Source: Bacteroidales bacterium (GTDB lineage Bacteria > Bacteroidota > Bacteroidia > Bacteroidales > UBA932). From it: DNA of 42,119 nt. Shown in pieces: positions 7,959 through 16,772 of the stretch. The number at the start of each line of letters is the position of its first letter. Position 1 is the first letter of the stretch. The notes beneath the pieces were generated by a model, which saw only the letters and a program-made list of their open reading frames with translations, had not been told where the DNA came from and ran no database searches. Location of the stretch: assembly GCA_016281435.1 (NCBI GenBank), contig JAEEIQ010000083.1:1-42119 (forward strand), read 5' to 3'. The translations under genes were made by a program, and so were the position numbers.

Positions 7959-8645
7959 CTACCGCTTCGTAGTGATGAGGACGACGCCGTTGGAGCCTTT
8001 GAGGCCGTACATGTCGCCTTCGCGAAGGATCGACAGCGAGGCTACGTCGCGTACGTCCACGTCGAGGATGCTGTCCGCCTCGACCCCGTCGATGATGACG
8101 AGGGCATAGATGGAGCCGTTGATGGTATTGATCCCGCGCATCGTGACCTGCCCGTCGTCAGTGACTGTGACGCCACCGATCTTGGTGCGCACGGCGTCGA
8201 TGAGGCTGTTGAATCCGCCTTTCTCAATCTCATCGGCCGTCAGCTCCGACATGGATCCGGAATAATTGTCCTTGCTGATCCTCCCCATCACGGTATCGAC
8301 GGACCTGGCGCCGTTGCCGCCCTTCATCTGCGCTATCGGATCCACGAGCGTGAGACGTATTTTCTCGCGTCCGTCCACGGCGATTTCAGTCTTGACGCCG
8401 TGGAAGGCGATGACCAGATGCGCGTCGGCAGGTATGCTTCTAAGAACGAAATTCCCCCTCTCGTCCGTGCGGGCTTTCTGCCGCCCCTTCTTGACTTTGA
8501 TGACGGCATCGAGGGGCTGTCCTTCCGTGGACTTGACGGAACCCATCACGACGGGAAGTATTTCGGCCTTCTTCTTCGGGGCAGCTTCGGAAGGTACAAG
8601 GGAAATGAAGCCCAGGAGGGCCAGGCAAATGGCGAATTTTCTCAT
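7959..8645 (-). CDS. TonB-receptor plug-domain protein without a beta-barrel
   Basis: The protein is 228 aa. A signal peptide (~1-21, ending PSEA) is followed by a carboxypeptidase-regulatory-like beta-sandwich (~32-100, with GQPLDAVIKVKKG and TDERGNFVLRSIP). Then comes a TonB receptor plug-like domain (~125-228) with MRGINTINGSIYALVIIDGV and a C-terminal GLKGSNGVVLITTKR. In SusC-type receptors these two domains precede a ~700-residue barrel; here the protein stops right after the plug. Its ATG overlaps the stop of the upstream gene by four bases (ATGA), so the two are translationally coupled. It may be a periplasmic plug-like partner of that gene's barrel, but this is inference. No downstream frame encodes a lost barrel, so it is not a simple truncation. 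Confidence 0.8.
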   Translation of the reverse strand: MRKFAICLALLGFISLVPSEAAPKKKAEILPVVMGSVKSTEGQPLDAVIKVKKGRQKARTDERGNFVLRSIPADAHLVIAFHGVKTEIAVDGREKIRLTLVDPIAQMKGGNGARSVDTVMGRISKDNYSGSMSELTADEIEKGGFNSLIDAVRTKIGGVTVTDDGQVTMRGINTINGSIYALVIIDGVEADSILDVDVRDVASLSILREGDMYGLKGSNGVVLITTKR

Positions 8646-11600
8646 AATCCTACATTAAGAACGAGGTTGAAGGTATCATGGATCTGGGGAATGCCCCAGC
8701 AGTGGTTCCAGCTGATCCCTATACGTGTGTCATAGGGAACCCAGGCCAGATTCCCGAGGACAAGGCACAGGTCTATGCCGGCGCTGGCAAGGCCGCCGAT
8801 GCTGACGTTGCCGGAACCGAGGATTCCCTGGAAGGAAGAATAATCCCCGTGCAGGGTAGCTTCCATGTTGCGTATATAGGCGATGGGGCACAGACGGTCG
8901 CTTTCAATCGACCAGAAGGGTATCACGTAATCCGCCGACCAGGTGCTTCTGTAAAAATGATCGGCCAGGAATGCCGCTAGTCCGTCCAGGCTGCCGAATC
9001 CGCGCGGGATGTAGTTGCCGGCCATGCTCCGTACCATGCCGCCCTGGCCCTGCGCTTCTGTCGTCCAGGAAAGCCGCAGGCCCTGGTTCTTCCACAGTCC
9101 GGGAAGGTAGCCGTATGAATGGAAAAATGTTATCGGAGCTGACACTTCCGCCATCCCGGGGAACATCATGTAGCCGGCTTCGACTCCTATTCCAACCCTG
9201 GGATAGACGCAGGAAGAGGCCACCGGCCGCATGGTGTAGAACCTTGCGGAAAGGGTAGCCCTGTTGAAAAGTCTCCGTCTCCCGTCCACAAGGGAAGAGA
9301 TGGATCCCGTCGGGGTTTCTTCCCCGTCCTCGACGGGAGCACCTACCCATGTAACTCCGCCAAGGTCGTTGGAAATGTTCCAGGAAGCCGAAACCACGGC
9401 GCCCCTTTTCCATCCTCCAGAACTGAGATTAAGGGGTACATAGGCCCTGAGGTTGGATGAGAAGGCGGGAACGTCCGAGTAGCCGTCGAGGACGGCGGAA
9501 CGGTTCTGGAAGACTTTCCATCCGTTGGAGGCATAAGTGCTCCCAATATCGATCCGGCCCTCTATCACGGGGAAAAGGCCTTCATAGGTAATCTGGGCCG
9601 AACCGGCGGCGAAGGGAGCGTTTTTCCTCAGCTGCGGGAGCCGCACCCCGGCGGTCCCGTGCAGGGTGCCGAGCAGATTCTGGAAAAACCCTGTGGCCCC
9701 GAACCAGGCTGTCTGGATTACGGTCTCCAGCGAGGCGGCGGCGACTCCGTCCGGACTTACATACACGGGCAGCCAGGAATGGAAATGGAGGAGATTCTTC
9801 CCCTTGCTGTATCTCACGGGGTCGCTCAGTTCGACGTTGAGGTCGGGCTCGGGAATGCCCTTTTCCTTCCGGATGGCCCGCTCCTGGGCGCTGAGCCTGT
9901 CCTCCCAGACCCATTTGTGGCGGACTTTCCAGTCCACCGGTTCCCGGCGCAGGGAATCTGCCGGGGTCAGGTAAACCAACTTCCCTCTGGTCGAAACTGA
10001 AGTGAACAGAAGCCCTTCCGGGGTCATGATACCGCCTTTGGCCCCGACGCGGCTCGATGTGAGCTGCACTGGACGGCCGCCTGCGGAGGCAATGGCATAT
10101 ACCTCGTTCGATCCGCCCCTGTCGCTCGTGAAAAAGAGGTCATGGCCGTCGGAGGAAAGCGAATTGATTTTGACAGGGCTGTCTTCGACCAGGCTTTCAA
10201 AATCCGGAAGGCTGCGGAGCCCGATGCCGTCATCGGTTAGCACGGAAGCGAAAAGACGTCCCCCGGCCCAGACGGTCTCGGAAACCTGCATTCCCGCCGG
10301 CACGGCAAAGGAAGAAAGTTCGCTTCCGTCGACGGCGTCGAAAACGACCACCCGGCTGCGTCCGTCAGGAAACTGCTCGACCGCGGCTATCTTCGGTTCA
10401 TCCGGGCTGGCGGAAGGATTGAAGAGCATCCTTCCCCGTACCAGCGTCTTCTTGCGTCCGTGCCCGTCCATGAAGCAAAGGGCTGAAGAGGATTTCATCT
10501 CGCGGCGGATGTCCGGCCTGGTCTCGCTCCAGAAAAGTCTTCCTGCCGGGACGCTGTAGCACATCATCCCGACCGAGGAAGAGAAGGGGCATATTTCCGC
10601 TTCCCTGCCGAAGCCGGACTCTCCTTCGAAGGGCAGGAACACGAGGGTCGCGGCTTCGTCTATTCCGGACCTCACGGCGAACACTCCGTCCGGCGAAAGG
10701 GTCAGCCGGGCGTATGAAACAAAGCGCCGTGGCTGTTTACCTATAAGTTTACAATATGTGTACGGAGCCCTTGAATCCGCCTCCTCTTTCCACATTCCCG
10801 TGAGGTTCCCGTCAATCGTTTTCCAGGTCTTTCCGAGGGCATGGCCGGTCACGGCCCCCGCCGTGTTCTTGAGGTTGTTGTAAGGCAGCCATTTCTTCTG
10901 TATCCTGTCGTAGAACCTCTGCGTGAAAAGCGAATCCCCGTATGCGACACGCATGCCGGCGACAAGGGCGTATCCTGCCTTGTAGTAATCCGGGGTGTAT
11001 TTCGAAAGGGACCCGTAGCACCACTGCCACCAGCCACGAGGCTTCCCTTCGAGGTCGCTGGCCCTCATGAACTCGAGGAAATCAGCAGTCCTCGCCCGTC
11101 CTGACGAACTGAGCGCCGTCTCGGCGACGACGGCATCTCCTTCGAGGAAGGCGGGTCCGCCGTAAAGGGCGGAAAACACTCCGGTCCAAAGCTCGCCGGA
11201 GAGATATTTGAACGCAGTCCATTCCTGGCCGGCGGCGAACTGCATCTGGGCCACGTGGCGGGACTCATGGATTGCCAGCTGTTCGGTCCAGGGATACGGA
11301 TCCGGAGCCACGCTTTCCGGGGTCGTGAAGAGCTCCATCCTGCGCGGGAGCCATGTGACCATCCCGTTGGAAACGACGCTTCCGGTGTGCAGGACGACAG
11401 GCATCTTCCGGCGGTAATTCCCGTTCGGATCCACTCCGATGCTGCCTCCGACAGCCCGCTTCCAGCCCTCGAGGGCGCGGGCATACTCCTTCGCGAGGGA
11501 ATCGGCCCCTTCCGGGTAGACGACTTTCCAGGTTGCGCTTTCGATGCTGCGCCAGCGGAGACCCGCCCCGTCCGTTCCGGAAGAAACGAACTGGGCCGCG

Positions 11601-11656
11601 GAGGGAGCCGCGGTCAGCAACATGAGCAGTAACGCCGGTATCGGGGCCTTATGCAT
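8642..11656 (-). CDS. Outer-membrane protein: gluzincin-like peptidase, beta-propeller and C-terminal beta-barrel
   Basis: The protein is 1004 aa. A signal peptide ends at ~21 (APSAAQ). Residues ~40-260 resemble an MA-clan (gluzincin) metallopeptidase: HESRH at 130-134 fits HExxH, and FLEGDAVVAE near 170-179 supplies the likely third zinc ligand Glu172. Residues ~290-620 contain TolB/WD40-like propeller blades (LSPDGVFAV, NPSASPDEPKI, FFTSDRGGSNEVY). From ~660 to the end, alternating amphipathic strands with many aromatic turns read as an outer-membrane beta-barrel. The peptidase and propeller would therefore be tethered to an outer-membrane anchor; topology is unknown. The last codons overlap the start of the plug protein at 8645. 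The start is supported by the signal peptide and by a promoter box only 4 nt upstream. Confidence 0.75.
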   Translation of the reverse strand: MHKAPIPALLLMLLTAAPSAAQFVSSGTDGAGLRWRSIESATWKVVYPEGADSLAKEYARALEGWKRAVGGSIGVDPNGNYRRKMPVVLHTGSVVSNGMVTWLPRRMELFTTPESVAPDPYPWTEQLAIHESRHVAQMQFAAGQEWTAFKYLSGELWTGVFSALYGGPAFLEGDAVVAETALSSSGRARTADFLEFMRASDLEGKPRGWWQWCYGSLSKYTPDYYKAGYALVAGMRVAYGDSLFTQRFYDRIQKKWLPYNNLKNTAGAVTGHALGKTWKTIDGNLTGMWKEEADSRAPYTYCKLIGKQPRRFVSYARLTLSPDGVFAVRSGIDEAATLVFLPFEGESGFGREAEICPFSSSVGMMCYSVPAGRLFWSETRPDIRREMKSSSALCFMDGHGRKKTLVRGRMLFNPSASPDEPKIAAVEQFPDGRSRVVVFDAVDGSELSSFAVPAGMQVSETVWAGGRLFASVLTDDGIGLRSLPDFESLVEDSPVKINSLSSDGHDLFFTSDRGGSNEVYAIASAGGRPVQLTSSRVGAKGGIMTPEGLLFTSVSTRGKLVYLTPADSLRREPVDWKVRHKWVWEDRLSAQERAIRKEKGIPEPDLNVELSDPVRYSKGKNLLHFHSWLPVYVSPDGVAAASLETVIQTAWFGATGFFQNLLGTLHGTAGVRLPQLRKNAPFAAGSAQITYEGLFPVIEGRIDIGSTYASNGWKVFQNRSAVLDGYSDVPAFSSNLRAYVPLNLSSGGWKRGAVVSASWNISNDLGGVTWVGAPVEDGEETPTGSISSLVDGRRRLFNRATLSARFYTMRPVASSCVYPRVGIGVEAGYMMFPGMAEVSAPITFFHSYGYLPGLWKNQGLRLSWTTEAQGQGGMVRSMAGNYIPRGFGSLDGLAAFLADHFYRSTWSADYVIPFWSIESDRLCPIAYIRNMEATLHGDYSSFQGILGSGNVSIGGLASAGIDLCLVLGNLAWVPYDTRIGISWNHCWGIPQIHDTFNLVLNVGL

Positions 11657-11660
11657 AGCA

Positions 11661-11668
11661 CAAATCTA
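11661..11668 (-). promoter_or_regulatory. -7 box for the 8642-11656 operon
   Basis: On the minus strand TAGATTTG (11668-11661) fits TAnnTTTG and ends 4 nt before ATG 11656, implying almost no 5' leader. No clear -33 TTTG is seen. It is back to back with the promoter of the plus-strand transporter. Confidence 0.5.
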
Positions 11669-11680
11669 ATATTTTTTCCG

Positions 11681-11688
11681 TAACTTTG
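11681..11688 (+). promoter_or_regulatory. -7 box for the Na/Pi cotransporter operon
   Basis: TAACTTTG at 11681-11688 fits TAnnTTTG and lies 18 nt before ATG 11707. The two divergent start codons are only 50 bp apart and share this stretch. No good -33 element is visible. Confidence 0.5.
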
Positions 11689-11706
11689 AGTGATTTTTAC
11701 GATTCA

Positions 11707-13446
11707 ATGAACCTGCTACTCCAAATCCTTACGCTTCTGGGTTCGATAGGTATGTTCCTCTACGGAATGTCCCTGATGAGCGGCGGACTCCAGAAAATGG
11801 CCGGAGCGAAGTTGCGCTCCTTCATGGCCGCGATGACATCCAATGCCTTCAAACGTGTTTTGACGGGTATAGTCGTGACTGCCCTCGTGCAGTCTTCGAC
11901 GGCCACGACGCTCATGCTTGTCAGCTTCGTGAATGCCGGACTCCTGTCGCTCGCGAACGCCATCGGAGTCATCATGGGTGCGAACATCGGCACCACCGTC
12001 ACCGCCTGGATCTTTGCACTCTCCTTCGGTGGAGGCAGCTTCAGCCTGGGGACGATTGCGGTCCCGCTGATGTTCTTCGCCTTCCTGTGCATCTCCTCGA
12101 AGAAACGCAGTTTCCGCCATGCCGGGGACTTCCTCATGGGTTTCGCCCTGCTGTTCCTGGGCCTTACCTCCCTGCGTGAGACTTCGACCGTCCTGCTGGA
12201 CAACGAGCCCGTGCGCGTCTTCCTCTCCGGCCTTACCGGAATGGGAGCCGTCTCCATACTTATCTTCATGGTGGCCGGCGCGATAATGACGCTGATGCTC
12301 CAGTCCTCCGCCGCCACGATGGCCATAACCATGGTTCTGGTTGCGAACGGATACATCCCCTTCGAGATGGCCGCCGCGATGGTCCTCGGTGAGAACATAG
12401 GAACCACCATCACTTCCAACATCGCCGCATCCGTGGCCAACGTCTCCGCAAAGAGGACGGCGCGGGCCCACATGCTCTTCAACGTCTTCGGCGTGATCTG
12501 GGTGAGCTGCCTGTTCCATCCGTTCCTGCGCCTTATCGGCAGCGTGGTCGAACTGTTCGGTTTCCCCAACCCGGCCACGACGGATTTCGGCGCCGCCTCC
12601 CCGGAAGTCAAGGCCGCCCTCGTGGCGTCCCTGCCCTATAGCGTCGCTACCCTGCACTCCCTCTTCAACGTGATCAACACGATGATCCTGATCTGGTTCG
12701 TGCCTGTGATAGAGAAGATCGTGACATGGATGGTCCCGTCCCCGAAGGGCGAAGAAGAGATATTCCGCCTGCAGTACATCAACGCCGGACCTCTGAGCAC
12801 CGCGGAACTTTCCCTGAAGGAATCCCAGCAGGAAATAATCCATTTCGGCCAGATCTGCCGCAAGGGGCTCGGCTATGTGCGTGAAGCCATCGGCGCGAAG
12901 ACGGAAGAAGAGTTCGACAAGGTCAACGAGAAACTGGTCAAGTACGAGCAGATCACAGACCGCATCGAATACGAAATCGCCTCCTATCTCGGAGAAGTAT
13001 CCAAGGGCAAGGTCGGCTCCGAGGCCCTCGCCAGGATCAAGGGCTCCTACCGCATCGTCGGAGAGATGGAAAGCCTCGGGGACTCCGGCGAAGCCATAGG
13101 CCGCATGCTGAAGCGCAGCTGGTCCCGCCGTAAGGTCTTCACCGCGGAGATGCACTCCAAGATGGACAGGATGATAGACCTGGTCGATGCCGCATACGAG
13201 GTCATGATCGCCAATCTCTCCATTCCGGTCCACGAAATCAGCGACATCAGCAACGCCACGCAGGCGGAAGTCGCCATCAACGACCTGCGCGACACCCTGC
13301 GCGAAGAGCATCTGAACAACCTCGAAAAGCCCGAGTACCAGTACGAGACAGGCGTCTTCTACATGGACATCATCAGCGAGCTCGAGAAGATGGGAGACTT
13401 CATCATCAACGTTTCCCAGACCCTTATCACCGAAAGGAATGAATAA
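11707..13446 (+). CDS. Na+/phosphate cotransporter family protein with PhoU-like domain
   Basis: The protein is 579 aa from ATG 11707; a TTG extension to 11686 would cover the promoter box. The N-terminal ~340 residues are hydrophobic and carry the duplicated QSS signature of the NptA/PNaS family (TALVQSSTATT and MLQSSAATMA). Each is followed by GANIGTT or GENIGTT. The C-terminal ~200 residues are a PhoU-like helical bundle (KESQQEIIHFGQICRKGL, then a second repeat starting ARIKGSYRIVGEMESLGD). It should move phosphate, or a related anion, with sodium across the inner membrane. It heads a run of close or overlapping genes and shares eight bases with the next one. Confidence 0.92.
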   Translation: MNLLLQILTLLGSIGMFLYGMSLMSGGLQKMAGAKLRSFMAAMTSNAFKRVLTGIVVTALVQSSTATTLMLVSFVNAGLLSLANAIGVIMGANIGTTVTAWIFALSFGGGSFSLGTIAVPLMFFAFLCISSKKRSFRHAGDFLMGFALLFLGLTSLRETSTVLLDNEPVRVFLSGLTGMGAVSILIFMVAGAIMTLMLQSSAATMAITMVLVANGYIPFEMAAAMVLGENIGTTITSNIAASVANVSAKRTARAHMLFNVFGVIWVSCLFHPFLRLIGSVVELFGFPNPATTDFGAASPEVKAALVASLPYSVATLHSLFNVINTMILIWFVPVIEKIVTWMVPSPKGEEEIFRLQYINAGPLSTAELSLKESQQEIIHFGQICRKGLGYVREAIGAKTEEEFDKVNEKLVKYEQITDRIEYEIASYLGEVSKGKVGSEALARIKGSYRIVGEMESLGDSGEAIGRMLKRSWSRRKVFTAEMHSKMDRMIDLVDAAYEVMIANLSIPVHEISDISNATQAEVAINDLRDTLREEHLNNLEKPEYQYETGVFYMDIISELEKMGDFIINVSQTLITERNE

Positions 13447-14392
13447 GCCCGGCCTTCTCTTCCTGTGCGTGCTTGCGCTTGTCTCCTGCGCCCCGAAAGG
13501 GCGGAAGGCGGCTGAGCCCAGGCATATCCAGGAGGTGAAGATACCGAGCGTCTACAGCAGCGACGAGGAAAAGGCCGATTATGCCCTGGCCCATTACTGG
13601 GACGGGCTGCTGCTCGGGGACGGGCAGACCGACACGGCGATGATACTGGGTGTCCCCAAGGCTGAAGTGGAGCAGAGGATGGCCAACTACACCCTCTTTC
13701 TGACCCAGGTCCCCCTGCAGAAGGCCAGGGGCAGCGTCCGGGGATTCTTCAACGCCATCGAAAAGAAGCATGCGGCCGACACGTCGTCCCATCTTCTCCC
13801 GGCCATGGAGAAGATAGTGACCCACTATCTCTACGACCCGAATTCGCCGATGCGCAACGAAGACCTTTACCTGCCCTTTGTCAGCCGCCTCGCCGAATCT
13901 GAATTTACGGCCGCGAACATGAAGCCGGCCTACCGGCACGATGCGCAGATGTGCTCCCTGAACCAGTACGGCCAGCAGGTCCCCGACTTCAAGTTCAGGA
14001 CCCTGAAGGGCCGCACGATGCATCTGTACGGGGTCAGGGCCCGGTACACCATGCTCTTCTTCTCGAATCCCGGCTGCCACGCCTGCAAGGGCATCATTGA
14101 GGAAGTCATGGGCGATCCCGTCATCCCGGGAATGCTCTCGGACGGGACCCTTGCCGTCGTCAACGTCTACATCGACGAGGACCTCGACGCGTGGAAAGCC
14201 TATGCCCCGACCTATCCCGAAAGCTGGTACAGCGGCTACGATCCCGACTACATCATACGCCAGGACCTCCTTTTCAACGTCAGGGCCATCCCTTCCCTGT
14301 ATCTGCTGGATGCGGAAAAGAGGGTGATCATGAAGGACGCCCCGACGGAGAACGTCCTTCGTTTCATGGACAACATCGCAAAAGAAAGATAA
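13439..14392 (+). CDS. Thioredoxin-like lipoprotein with DUF5106-type N-terminal region
   Basis: The protein is 317 aa. A lipoprotein signal ends LALVSC (Cys17). Residues ~30-170 are helical and resemble the DUF5106 region found before thioredoxin folds in Bacteroidetes (DYALAHYWDGL). From ~180 to the end is a TlpA/thioredoxin-like fold: VPDFKFRTLKG, then LFFSNPGCHACKGII with the CxxC pair Cys213/Cys216, and the cis-Pro loop VRAIPSLYLLD. It is likely a periplasm-facing disulfide reductase or isomerase. It overlaps the transporter by 8 nt and is followed one base later by galM. Its substrate is unknown. Confidence 0.85.
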   Translation: MNKPGLLFLCVLALVSCAPKGRKAAEPRHIQEVKIPSVYSSDEEKADYALAHYWDGLLLGDGQTDTAMILGVPKAEVEQRMANYTLFLTQVPLQKARGSVRGFFNAIEKKHAADTSSHLLPAMEKIVTHYLYDPNSPMRNEDLYLPFVSRLAESEFTAANMKPAYRHDAQMCSLNQYGQQVPDFKFRTLKGRTMHLYGVRARYTMLFFSNPGCHACKGIIEEVMGDPVIPGMLSDGTLAVVNVYIDEDLDAWKAYAPTYPESWYSGYDPDYIIRQDLLFNVRAIPSLYLLDAEKRVIMKDAPTENVLRFMDNIAKER

Positions 14393-14393
14393 T

Positions 14394-15437
14394 ATGAAAA
14401 TCCAACGCAAACTGTGGCAGAGGCTTCCTTCCGGGAAGGCCGTGTACAAGTACAAGATCACCAACGCCAGCGGCGCTTATGTGGAACTGTGCAACATAGG
14501 GGCGGGAATAGTCTCGATCAACGTGCCCGACCGTAAGGGCCGTCTCGGCGACGTCGTCCTCGGCTACCGCAAGGCGTCGGACTACATAGGCGACGGACCC
14601 TGCTCCGGGAAATGCCCCGGCCGCTATGCCAACCGCATCGCGAAGGGCCATCTTGAGATAGGAGGGAAGGTCTACAATCTCCCGATAAACAACGGCCCGA
14701 ACCACCTGCACGGCGGCCCCGAGGGCTTCCAGAACCAGGTCTGGGACTCCCGCAAGCACAAGGACGGCGTCGAATTCAAGTACGTCGCGGCTGACGGCGA
14801 GATGGGCTATCCCGGCGAAATGGTCGTCGTGGCCCGTTACGAATGGACCGAGAACAACGAACTCCGCCTGACCTTCCGCGCCCGCACTGCCGCGGAGACC
14901 GTGGTGAACCTGACGAACCACGTCTATTTCAACCTCGAAGGCAAGGGCAGCGTCCTGCGTCACTGGCTGAGGCTGAACGCATCCGAATACCTTCCCACGG
15001 ATCCTACCCTCATCCCGGTCGGCGAGCCCGAGCCCGTCCACGGCACCCCGATGGACTTCCGCAAGCCCAAGACCCTCGGCAGGGACATCCGCAAGCCCTT
15101 CCCCGCCCTCGAGTACGGCAAGGGCTATGACGCCTGCTACGTCCTCGACGGATGGTGTCCCGGCCAGCTGCAGGAAGCCGCGGAACTCTGCTCCATGCGC
15201 AGCGGCCGCAATGTCAAGGTGTTCACGACCCAGCCCGGCCTGCAGGTCTATACCGGCAACTGGCTCGAAGGCTGCCCCGTGGGCAAGAAGGGACGCATCT
15301 GGCATGACTACGGCGCCGTCGCGCTGGAGTGCCAGCACTTCCCCGACTCCCCGAACAAGCCGTCCTATCCTTCGACCGTGCTCAGGCCCGGCAAAACCTT
15401 CCACGAGGCCATAATCTTCGCATTCGGAACAATATGA
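14394..15437 (+). CDS. galM: Aldose 1-epimerase (mutarotase)
   Basis: The protein is 347 aa, normal for GalM. It interconverts alpha and beta anomers of galactose, glucose and related sugars. The family features are present in order: [10 protein letters not shown] (~76-85), PNHLHGG with His104/His106, [10 protein letters not shown] with the catalytic acid candidate His176, and [12 protein letters not shown] with the catalytic base candidate Glu313. No signal peptide is seen, so it is cytoplasmic. ATG 14394 lies one base after the stop of the upstream gene, and the stop overlaps thyA through ATGA. Being next to thyA and folA has no obvious metabolic logic; it may simply share the transcript. 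Confidence 0.95.
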   Translation: MKIQRKLWQRLPSGKAVYKYKITNASGAYVELCNIGAGIVSINVPDRKGRLGDVVLGYRKASDYIGDGPCSGKCPGRYANRIAKGHLEIGGKVYNLPINNGPNHLHGGPEGFQNQVWDSRKHKDGVEFKYVAADGEMGYPGEMVVVARYEWTENNELRLTFRARTAAETVVNLTNHVYFNLEGKGSVLRHWLRLNASEYLPTDPTLIPVGEPEPVHGTPMDFRKPKTLGRDIRKPFPALEYGKGYDACYVLDGWCPGQLQEAAELCSMRSGRNVKVFTTQPGLQVYTGNWLEGCPVGKKGRIWHDYGAVALECQHFPDSPNKPSYPSTVLRPGKTFHEAIIFAFGTI

Positions 15438-16228
15438 AGCAATACCTCGACCTGCTGCAGGAAATAATGGACAAGGGTGTGGTCAAGACGGACCGCACCG
15501 GAGTCGGGACGAAGAGCATCTTCGGCCACCAGATGCGTTTCGACCTCTCGGAAGGCTTTCCCCTGCTGACCACGAAGAAAGTCCATCTCAAGTCCATCAT
15601 CTACGAGCTCCTGTGGTTCATCAGCGGCGACACGAACGTCAAGTACCTGCAGGACCACAAGGTCACTATCTGGGACGAGTGGGCCGACGAAAACGGCGAC
15701 CTCGGGCCCGTCTACGGCCACCAGTGGCGCTCCTTCCCCAAGCCCGGGGGAGGCTCCGTGGACCAGCTTGCGCAGGTGATAGACCAGATACGGCACAATC
15801 CGGATTCCAGGCGCATGCTCGTCTGCGCATGGAACCCCGGCGAGATAGAGCAGATGGCCCTTCCTCCCTGCCACTGCCTCTTCCAGTTCTACGTGGCCGA
15901 CGGGAAGCTCAGCTGCCAGCTCTACCAGCGCAGCGCCGACACCTTCCTGGGCGTCCCATTCAACATCGCTTCGTATGCCCTCCTCACGATGATGATAGCG
16001 CAGACCTCCGGCCTTCAGCCCGGCGAATTCATCCACACGACGGGCGACACGCACATCTACCTGAACCATTTCGAACAGGTCCGGGAGCAGCTTTCCCGCA
16101 CTCCCCGTGCCCTTCCGAAGATGGAAATCAATCCGGACGTCAAGAGCGTATTCGACTTCAAGTACGAAGACTTCACCCTCACGGGCTACGACCCCTGGCC
16201 CGCGATCAAAGCTCCTGTAGCAGTATGA
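15434..16228 (+). CDS. thyA: Thymidylate synthase
   Basis: The protein is 264 aa, the same length as the E. coli enzyme. It methylates dUMP to dTMP with methylene-tetrahydrofolate and releases dihydrofolate, which the next gene product recycles. The catalytic cysteine is Cys146 in [10 protein letters not shown]. Also present are [35 protein letters not shown] (dUMP binding) and the C-terminal KAPVAV. I chose ATG 15434 because it gives the family N-terminus MKQYLDLLQ and forms an ATGA overlap with galM. A longer in-frame reading from 15329 lies within galM and is not family sequence. Confidence 0.98.
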   Translation: MKQYLDLLQEIMDKGVVKTDRTGVGTKSIFGHQMRFDLSEGFPLLTTKKVHLKSIIYELLWFISGDTNVKYLQDHKVTIWDEWADENGDLGPVYGHQWRSFPKPGGGSVDQLAQVIDQIRHNPDSRRMLVCAWNPGEIEQMALPPCHCLFQFYVADGKLSCQLYQRSADTFLGVPFNIASYALLTMMIAQTSGLQPGEFIHTTGDTHIYLNHFEQVREQLSRTPRALPKMEINPDVKSVFDFKYEDFTLTGYDPWPAIKAPVAV

Positions 16229-16719
16229 AGAAATGCATCATAGTGGCCGTGGCCGACGACTACGGCATCGGAGTCAAGGGAGACCTTCCCTGGCACATCT
16301 CCGAAGACCTGAAATACTTCAAGGAAACCACACGCGGATACCCCGTCATAATGGGCCGCACGACCTATTTCTCGCTTCCTTTCAGGCCCCTGAAAGGGCG
16401 CAAGAACATAGTGCTCAACCTCGGCGGAGAGCCCATTCCGGAGGTCTGCTGCGTCTATTCCTTCGACGAAGCCTTCGCCGAAGCGGAGAAGGAAGGCAAG
16501 GACAAGTGCTTTGTCATGGGCGGAGCTTCCGTCTACCGCGCGGCCCTGCCCATGATGGACGAACTGTACATAACCCATGTCCACACTATTGTGGACGGGG
16601 CTGATGTCTTCTTCCCCGAGATCGACCCGGAAGTCTGGGAGGAGGTCAGCCGGAGCGAGACGCACACGGATCCGGAGACGGGTTATCGTTTCGAATTTGC
16701 GGTCTACAGGAAAAGATAG
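16225..16719 (+). CDS. folA: Dihydrofolate reductase
   Basis: The protein is 164 aa, typical for DHFR. It reduces dihydrofolate to tetrahydrofolate with NADPH. Visible motifs are [19 protein letters not shown] with the active-site acid Asp28, [21 protein letters not shown], and [13 protein letters not shown] (NADPH binding). The start at 16225 forms an ATGA overlap with thyA. A longer in-frame reading starting inside thyA has no family sequence. The thyA-folA coupling is a common and sensible arrangement, because ThyA generates the dihydrofolate that FolA must reduce. Confidence 0.97.
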   Translation: MKKCIIVAVADDYGIGVKGDLPWHISEDLKYFKETTRGYPVIMGRTTYFSLPFRPLKGRKNIVLNLGGEPIPEVCCVYSFDEAFAEAEKEGKDKCFVMGGASVYRAALPMMDELYITHVHTIVDGADVFFPEIDPEVWEEVSRSETHTDPETGYRFEFAVYRKR

Positions 16720-16737
16720 CCGCGCTCCGCAGCCCTG

Positions 16738-16758
16738 GGAAGAGGCTTCGTATCTTCC
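16738..16758 (+). other. Small hairpin between folA and the first NSS gene
   Basis: GGAAGA (16738-16743) and TCTTCC (16753-16758) form a 6-bp stem with a 9-nt loop in the only gap of more than two bases (53 bp) in the 11707-20066 gene run. No T-run follows, so it may be a processing site or operator rather than a terminator. Confidence 0.3.
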
Positions 16759-16772
16759 GTTGGTAGTGTAAT

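Noticed and set aside
11716..13311. 531-codon minus-strand open frame
   Set aside because: Antisense shadow of the Na/Pi cotransporter; composition typical of complement of membrane-protein codons.
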